Positions 58,503 to 64,000 of a DNA stretch of 64,000 nt are shown here, one piece after another; the stretch's first letter is position 1; each line of letters begins with the position of its first letter. The DNA is taken from assembly GCF_000266905.1 (NCBI RefSeq), contig NC_018027.1, forward strand, positions 3,596,001-3,660,000, in the 5' to 3' direction. The DNA comes from Mycolicibacterium chubuense NBB4 (GTDB lineage Bacteria > Actinomycetota > Actinomycetes > Mycobacteriales > Mycobacteriaceae). The notes under the pieces are model-generated. The model worked only from the letters and a program-made list of their open reading frames with translations. It made no database searches and was not told where the DNA came from. The translations under genes and the position numbers were made by a program.

Positions 58503-59183
58503 TCAGCGCAGCACCACGGCGGGGTCGCCGCGGCGGCGGTAGACGGAACCGAAGCGGGCGTCGATGCGCAGCCAGGCGGCCGTCAGGCGGATCCTGACCA
58601 CCTCGCCGGAACCGACCGACTCGGGTGCGAAGTCCTCGCTCGCGGGTGACTGCGGGAGGAAGCCCATCGCCGTCAACGCGAACACACACCGCATCGGAAT
58701 GCCGACCGTCTGACCGCCCGCCGTGACGTTGAGAACGTCCTGATCGAGCAACGACGTCGGCGGCCCGTGCGCGCCGGAGTGCTGCTTGGCCAGGCTGGTG
58801 CCCCGCTGCGCGAGATCGAGCACCACGCGGGCCGGCACGTCGTCGAGATGGGCGAACCCGGCCTCGGGGGGCAGGACGCCCCGCCACGCCGAATCCATCG
58901 CGAACCCGGGATCGACGAAGCCGTCCGGTGTCATCGCGGCCAGCCCGCGCAGCAACGCGTCGGCACCCGCACTCAGGTCGGCAGGACGGATCCGCCCGCC
59001 GACCACGCGACTGGCCAGCACGTCGAATCCCGTCGCGACCCAGGCGGCCAGCAGGCCGGACGGACGCTGACGCAGCCGCACCACCGCCGCCGGGTCCAGC
59101 CGCTGGGCCCGCTCGGCGAACACCGCCAGATCATCGCGGTGCCCGGCGTCGCGCAGCCACAGGCCGCGCTCAGCGGCGGTCAT
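58503..59183 (-). CDS. Conserved hypothetical protein (Rv2474c-like)
   Basis: Protein of 226 residues starting at ATG 59183 ([18 protein letters not shown]), overlapping the thioesterase stop by four bases; the longer frame upstream is the shadow of that gene. It has helical N-terminal features and a mixed C-terminal domain (TVGIPMRCVFALTAMGFLP) but no motif that I recognise. Its position after gdh and a thioesterase matches the order in M. tuberculosis. Function unknown. Confidence 0.8.
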   Translation of the reverse strand: MTAAERGLWLRDAGHRDDLAVFAERAQRLDPAAVVRLRQRPSGLLAAWVATGFDVLASRVVGGRIRPADLSAGADALLRGLAAMTPDGFVDPGFAMDSAWRGVLPPEAGFAHLDDVPARVVLDLAQRGTSLAKQHSGAHGPPTSLLDQDVLNVTAGGQTVGIPMRCVFALTAMGFLPQSPASEDFAPESVGSGEVVRIRLTAAWLRIDARFGSVYRRRGDPAVVLR

Positions 59184-59596
59184 CGTGCCCAGCGTTGCAG
59201 GTACTCTCGCTGCTTCCCCGAAAGTCGTTGTAGCCGTTGCTCTTCGATATGCACCGCAGCCAGCTGCGTGTCGGCGACGACCGCCGGCCGGGAGTCGGGC
59301 GGGGCACCGGCCGACCGCACCTCGTAGCCCACCGTGAAGTCGACGGCCCTGACCCGCTTCGACCACATCGTGACCTGCAACGGGGAGTCGACCAGCCGCA
59401 GCTGCGCCTTGTAGGAGATGTTCACCTCGGCGATCAGCAACCCGATGGTGGCGAAGTCGTCACCGAAGGGCTCGAGGAGAAATGGGATCCGGGCTTCTTC
59501 GAGGATGGTGACCATCGTCGCGTGGTTGATGTGCTGGTACATGTCGATGTCCGACCAGCGCACTCCTACCGGCGCCGTGAACCCGTGCTGAGTCAC
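59180..59596 (-). CDS. Acyl-CoA thioesterase, hotdog fold (Rv2475c-like)
   Basis: Thioesterase of 138 residues of the 4-hydroxybenzoyl-CoA/YbgC type. [20 protein letters not shown] provides the catalytic Asp and the following His/Asn segment of the family; [15 protein letters not shown] and [11 protein letters not shown] form later beta strands. It would hydrolyse acyl-CoA esters in the cytosol. The ATG overlaps the gdh stop and its own stop overlaps the next gene, so gdh, this gene and the 58503 gene are one translationally coupled operon. Confidence 0.92.
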   Translation of the reverse strand: MTQHGFTAPVGVRWSDIDMYQHINHATMVTILEEARIPFLLEPFGDDFATIGLLIAEVNISYKAQLRLVDSPLQVTMWSKRVRAVDFTVGYEVRSAGAPPDSRPAVVADTQLAAVHIEEQRLQRLSGKQREYLQRWAR

Positions 59597-62500
59597 CCAG
59601 ATGTTCCCGTTCCACTCGTCCTTGTCATGCTGCGGATCTGGCGGGACGCCACCGACAACGTCGCCAGGTCGTGCTCGCCGCTCTCATAGAGCTCGGTCAG
59701 CGTGCGGCGCGCCCGGGTCACGCGGGAGCTGTTGGTCATCTCCCACTCTTCGATCTTCTGCTCGCCGCTCTCGTCGGGTTCACCGACTGCGAGGACATCG
59801 AAACACAGTGCCCGCAGGGAGCCGTAGATGTCGTCGCGGATCGCCAAGCGGGCCAGTGAATGCCAGCGGTCGTCGCGCGAGAGCCGCGACACCGCGGTCA
59901 GCAATCCGTCGGTACCGAGGCGGTCCATCAGGGCGAAGTACGCGTCGGCGACCTCCGCCGGGTCCCGGTCGACGATGTCGGCGATGTCGATCACGTCCAG
60001 CAGGCTGAACTGGTACAGGCCCGTGGCGACCATGTACGCGAGATCTTCCGGGACGCCCTGCGCGCTGAATTCGCCCGCCTCCTTGGTGACGATCGCCTTG
60101 TCGTCGCCGCGCAGCCACTGCGACATCTGCGGCGTGAGGGCGGAGACCTTCTCGGCGAACCGGTTGATCTCGGCGCCCACCGCCAGCGGCTGGGGCCGGT
60201 AGTTGAGCAACCACCGCGACGCGCGGTCGACGAGCCGACGCAGGTCGAGCGTCATGCGGTCGGTCACCGCCACCGACGCGCCCTCGGCGCCGGCCGCGCG
60301 GATCTGCCGCCACACCCGTCCGTAACCGAAGATCGCGTCGCCGGCGACGAAGCTGCGCACCGCATCCAGTGGGCTGACTCCGACGTCCTCGGTGACGCGG
60401 TAGACGTAGGTGATCCCTGCCGTGTCGACGACGTCGTTGACCAGCATCGTGGCGACCATCTCCCGGCGCAGTTGGTGCGACCGGATGTCGGCGCTGAACT
60501 GGTCGCGCAGCCTGGCCGGGAAATAGGAAGGCAGGCGGGAGGCGAACACCTCCTGATCGGGCAGCTCGCTGCTGAGCAGATCGTGCTTGAGCAGCAGCTT
60601 GACGTGGGCCATCAGCGTGGCCAGCTCCGGGGACGTCAGGCCGATGCCCGCCTCGGTGCGCCGTGCGATCTCCTTCTCCGACGGCAACGCCTCGAGCTCC
60701 CGGTTGAGCCCGTGCTCCTCCACCATGTCGCGGATCATCCGGGCGTGCACCGAGAGCATGCTCGCCGCGTTGGCCCGGCTGGTGCCCATCAGGTCGTTCT
60801 GACTCTCGTTGTCGGACAACACCAGTCGCCCGACTTCGTCGGTCATCGACAGCAGAACGTCCGTGCGCTCGGCCGGCTGCACCTTGCCGGATGTGACCAG
60901 GGAGTCGATCAGGATCTTGATGTTGACCTCGTGGTCGGAGCAGTCCACCCCCGCCGAGTTGTCCAGCGCGTCGGTGTTGATCCGGCCGCCGCAGAGATCG
61001 AACTCGATGCGGCCCAGCGACGTCACCCCCAGGTTGCCGCCTTCGCCGATCACCTTGGCGCGCACCTGGTTTCCGTTGACCCGCACGGCGTCGTTGGCAC
61101 GATCACCGACGTCGGATTCGGTCTCGGCCTTGACGTAGGTGCCGATGCCGCCGTTGAACAGCAGGTCGGCCGGCGCCTTCAGAATCGCCCTGATCAGCGC
61201 GGGCGGCGTCAACTCCGTCACCTCGTCGTCGATGCCCAGCGCCGCCCGGGCCTCGTCGCTGACCGGGATCGACTTGTGCTCCCGGCTGTAGACGCCGCCG
61301 CGGCGGCTGATCAGCGACGCGTCGTAGTCTTCCCAACTCGACCGCGGGAGCTCGAAGACCCGCTTGCGTTCCTCCCAGGAGGTGGCGGCGTCGGGGTCCG
61401 GGTCGATGAAGATGTGCCGGTGGTCGAAGGCGGCCAGCAGCCGGATGTGCTTGGACAGCAGCATCCCGTTGCCGAACACGTCGCCGCTCATGTCGCCCAC
61501 CCCGACGACGGTGAAGTCCTCGGACTGGGTGTCCACCCCCATCTCGCGGAAGTGCCGTTTGACCGACTCCCACGCGCCTTTGGCGGTGATACCCATCGCC
61601 TTGTGGTCGTAGCCGACGGAGCCGCCCGAGGCGAACGCGTCGCCGAGCCAGAAGCCATAGGACTCGGCGACGTCGTTGGCGATGTCGGAGAACGTCGCGG
61701 TGCCCTTGTCGGCTGCGACGACCAGATACGCGTCGTCGCCGTCGCGGCGTACCACGTCGGTCGGGGCGACGATCGCACCCGAGGCTTTGGCGACGTTGTC
61801 GGTGATGTCGAGCAGCCCCGCGATGAACAAGCGGTAGCAGGCCACCCCTTCTTCCCGCGTGGCGTCGCGGTCGGTGGCGGGGTCGCCGGTGGACGCCGGC
61901 GGATGCTTGACGACGAAGCCGCCTTTGGCGCCGACGGGCACGATGACCGCGTTCTTGACCGCCTGCGCCTTGACCAGGCCGAGGATCTCGGTGCGGAAGT
62001 CCTCGCGACGGTCCGACCAGCGCAGGCCGCCGCGGGCCACGTACCCGAACCGTAGGTGCACGCCTTCCACCCGCGGCGAGTACACGAAGATCTCGAACTT
62101 CGGCCGCGGCAGCGGGAGTTCGTCGATGAGCTCGGGATTCAGCTTGAATGACAACACGTTTCGCGCGCGGGCGGAATCGTCACGGCTGATGAAGTAATTG
62201 GTCCGCAGCGTGGCCTGGATCATCGATGCGAAGGCGCGCAGCACGCGGTCGGTGTCGAGGCTGACGAGCGCGTCGATGTCCGCCGACACCGCCGCGGCGG
62301 CGGCCTGGGCGTCCCGGTTGGCCGCGGTCTGGTCCTGGTCGACAGGGCAGAAGAGAGCCTCGAACAGCTCGACCAGCGATCGGGCGGTGCCCGCGTGCTC
62401 GTTGAGCACGGCGGCGATGTGCGACTGGCTGTACGAGAACCCGGCCTGCTTCAGATATTTGGCGTAGGCGCGCAGCAGGGCGACCTGGCGCCAGGTCAGC

Positions 62501-64000
62501 CCCGCGCGCAGCACCAATTCGTTGAAGCGGTCGATCTCGGCGTGCCCGTGCCAGATGGCGGTGACCGCATCGGCGAAGCGTTGCGCGCGAGACTCGTGCT
62601 CGGGTCCCGGCGGAACGTCGGGCATACCCCGATGGGGCGAGACTTTGAACTGGTAGATCCACACCGGCAGCCCGTCGGGGCGGGTCACGGTGAACGGCCG
62701 CTCCTCGAGAACGGTGACGCCCATCGACTGCAGCATCGGCAGGAGCTGGCTCAGCGACGCCGACTGACCGCCGAGGTACCAGATGAGATTGGAGACACCG
62801 TCCACGGCGGTGCTCTCCGTGTCGTCGAGCACCAGCTTGACCGAATCGTCGTCCAATTCCTCGATGATCGCGATGTCCGACAGGGCGTGCAGCGGGTTGA
62901 CGGCCTGCTTGTAGACCTCGGGGAACGCGGCAGCGTAGTGCTCGGCCGCGGCCTGGTCGATCGAGCCTGCCCTCACCGCGCCGAGCAGACGGTCGCCCCA
63001 CGTGCGGGCGGCCTCGGTGAGCAGGTCCTGGATGCGCGACTCGTTGGCCTCCGACACGTCCACGTCCGACGGGCGGGAACCTTCCGGCAGCCGGACAGTG
63101 AAATGCACCAGCGCCCAGGGGGATTCGCTGACCCGCGCGGCGTAGTCGATGCTGACACCGCCGAGCTCGCGGACCAGGATGTCCTGCATCTCGAGCCGGA
63201 CGGCGGTGGTGTAGCGATCGCGCGGCAGATAGACCAGACACGACACGAAGTGGGCCAGCGGGTCGGCGCGCAGGAACAGCAGGGTGCGCCGGCGGGACCC
63301 CAGGTCGACGACCGCCATCGCCATGTCGAGCAGGCCGCGCGCGCTGAGCGCGAACAACTCGGAGCGGGGGATCGTCTGGATGATGTCGAGGAGCAGCGGG
63401 CCCGGATGGCTCGGGTCGCGGTGCGCCATCGCCAGCGCGTCGTTGACCCGCCGCGAGATCAGCGGGATCTCCAGCACGTTGGCGTTCATCGACGCGACGG
63501 TGAACAGGCCCACGAACCGGTGTTCGATGGCGCCCGGATCGTTGGCGTCGCCGGACTGTTCGCGCACCACGACGATCTGCGGATACGCGCCGTAGCGCAG
63601 GAAGCTGGGGATCGTCGCCTGCGCCAGCGCCAGCAGCTCGTCTTTGTTGGTCAGCTGGGGCAGCACGTCCGTCCGCAGCCGCAAGACACCGAGCCGGCTC
63701 GACGGGTCCACGGTGGCCTCGCCGTCGTGAACGCGGCACCGCTGACAGCCCAGCAGCACGAAGTGCCCGTCGGCCAGCCAGCGCAGCAGCGCCGCGACGT
63801 CCTTGCGGTCCGGGCTCGGGAACCGGCGCCCGGTGTCACTGTCGAGTTCGGCGGCCAGAATGCGCAGCGTCGCCGCCATGTCTGCGGAATCGAGTGCCAC
63901 CTGGCGTGAGTCGGCGAGCACCCGCGGCAGCAGCCGCTCGGCCTCTTCGAGGGCCCGCCGGTCCACCGAGCTGGAGAGCTGCACGTGCACCCAGGTCTCG
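59593..64000 (-). CDS. gdh: NAD-dependent glutamate dehydrogenase (large type), 5' end cut by window
   Basis: Visible C-terminal 1468 or so residues of the giant (about 1600-residue) L_180-type NAD-glutamate dehydrogenase, which oxidises glutamate to 2-oxoglutarate and ammonia. The catalytic domain contains [20 protein letters not shown] followed by [12 protein letters not shown] with the substrate Lys residues, and the NAD-binding domain [15 protein letters not shown]. Upstream long regulatory (ACT-like) regions are seen. The frame runs through position 64000 ([10 protein letters not shown]), so the true start lies outside the window. It is the first gene of a coupled operon with a thioesterase. 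Confidence 0.95.
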   Translation of the reverse strand, partial: ETWVHVQLSSSVDRRALEEAERLLPRVLADSRQVALDSADMAATLRILAAELDSDTGRRFPSPDRKDVAALLRWLADGHFVLLGCQRCRVHDGEATVDPSSRLGVLRLRTDVLPQLTNKDELLALAQATIPSFLRYGAYPQIVVVREQSGDANDPGAIEHRFVGLFTVASMNANVLEIPLISRRVNDALAMAHRDPSHPGPLLLDIIQTIPRSELFALSARGLLDMAMAVVDLGSRRRTLLFLRADPLAHFVSCLVYLPRDRYTTAVRLEMQDILVRELGGVSIDYAARVSESPWALVHFTVRLPEGSRPSDVDVSEANESRIQDLLTEAARTWGDRLLGAVRAGSIDQAAAEHYAAAFPEVYKQAVNPLHALSDIAIIEELDDDSVKLVLDDTESTAVDGVSNLIWYLGGQSASLSQLLPMLQSMGVTVLEERPFTVTRPDGLPVWIYQFKVSPHRGMPDVPPGPEHESRAQRFADAVTAIWHGHAEIDRFNELVLRAGLTWRQVALLRAYAKYLKQAGFSYSQSHIAAVLNEHAGTARSLVELFEALFCPVDQDQTAANRDAQAAAAAVSADIDALVSLDTDRVLRAFASMIQATLRTNYFISRDDSARARNVLSFKLNPELIDELPLPRPKFEIFVYSPRVEGVHLRFGYVARGGLRWSDRREDFRTEILGLVKAQAVKNAVIVPVGAKGGFVVKHPPASTGDPATDRDATREEGVACYRLFIAGLLDITDNVAKASGAIVAPTDVVRRDGDDAYLVVAADKGTATFSDIANDVAESYGFWLGDAFASGGSVGYDHKAMGITAKGAWESVKRHFREMGVDTQSEDFTVVGVGDMSGDVFGNGMLLSKHIRLLAAFDHRHIFIDPDPDAATSWEERKRVFELPRSSWEDYDASLISRRGGVYSREHKSIPVSDEARAALGIDDEVTELTPPALIRAILKAPADLLFNGGIGTYVKAETESDVGDRANDAVRVNGNQVRAKVIGEGGNLGVTSLGRIEFDLCGGRINTDALDNSAGVDCSDHEVNIKILIDSLVTSGKVQPAERTDVLLSMTDEVGRLVLSDNESQNDLMGTSRANAASMLSVHARMIRDMVEEHGLNRELEALPSEKEIARRTEAGIGLTSPELATLMAHVKLLLKHDLLSSELPDQEVFASRLPSYFPARLRDQFSADIRSHQLRREMVATMLVNDVVDTAGITYVYRVTEDVGVSPLDAVRSFVAGDAIFGYGRVWRQIRAAGAEGASVAVTDRMTLDLRRLVDRASRWLLNYRPQPLAVGAEINRFAEKVSALTPQMSQWLRGDDKAIVTKEAGEFSAQGVPEDLAYMVATGLYQFSLLDVIDIADIVDRDPAEVADAYFALMDRLGTDGLLTAVSRLSRDDRWHSLARLAIRDDIYGSLRALCFDVLAVGEPDESGEQKIEEWEMTNSSRVTRARRTLTELYESGEHDLATLSVASRQIRSMTRTSGTGTSG

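Overview
The window is high-GC actinobacterial DNA, almost certainly from a rapidly growing mycobacterium (Mycolicibacterium-like). Two resuscitation-promoting factor genes, korA/korB, mobA, clpX/clpP2/clpP1/tig, nei2, rpiB, a mycothiol-dependent DsbA-like protein, pepN, glbO and a giant NAD-type glutamate dehydrogenase occur in the order known from the rpfE-to-gdh segment of the Mycobacterium tuberculosis chromosome (roughly Rv2450c to Rv2476c, from memory). Both window edges cut genes: a FAD monooxygenase at the left and gdh at the right.

Layout. 1-6.7 kb: monooxygenase end, two tandem rpf genes with apparent regulatory sites (a Crp-like palindrome, a possible c-di-AMP riboswitch and a strong terminator), mobA and korAB. 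7-29 kb: a large inositol-catabolism island set between korA and clpX. It has three parts. A LacI-controlled module (8.1-12.1 kb) encodes a PhyH-type Fe(II) dioxygenase, two Gfo/Idh dehydrogenases and IolE. A sugar ABC transporter (14.8-17.7 kb) is followed by a second LacI regulator, with its own palindromic operators, facing an iolG/isomerase pair (17.9-20.7 kb). A GntR regulator (IolR-like) faces the core operon iolC-(Cgl0159 family)-iolB-iolD-iolG-iolA (20.8-28.9 kb). The transporter and core operon share a nearly identical operator plus -35 block, which ties uptake to breakdown. Together these genes would import inositol, oxidise it, dehydrate it, open the ring, phosphorylate and cleave the product, and yield acetyl-CoA-level products.

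29-39 kb: a beta-propeller lipoprotein, fdhD overlapping antisense with a P-type ATPase, and the Clp protease/trigger factor block. 39-41.5 kb: tRNA-Pro, tRNA-Gly (a phage attachment-type site) and a strip of broken genes ending at a tRNA 3'-half fragment, suggesting an old integration zone. 41.6-50.7 kb: a lipase/cyclase fusion, a metallo-hydrolase, nei2, rpiB, a cytosine deaminase, a DsbA-like protein and pepN. 50.7-52.2 kb: an IS30-family insertion sequence. 52.2-64 kb: two HNH proteins, small conserved mycobacterial genes, a catalase-like protein, a LuxR-type ATPase regulator, glbO and the gdh operon.

The most interesting leads are the dioxygenase module inside the inositol island (possible use of O-methyl inositols), the shared regulatory blocks, the possible riboswitch ahead of the RpfE-like gene, and a hairpin element found at two convergent gene ends.
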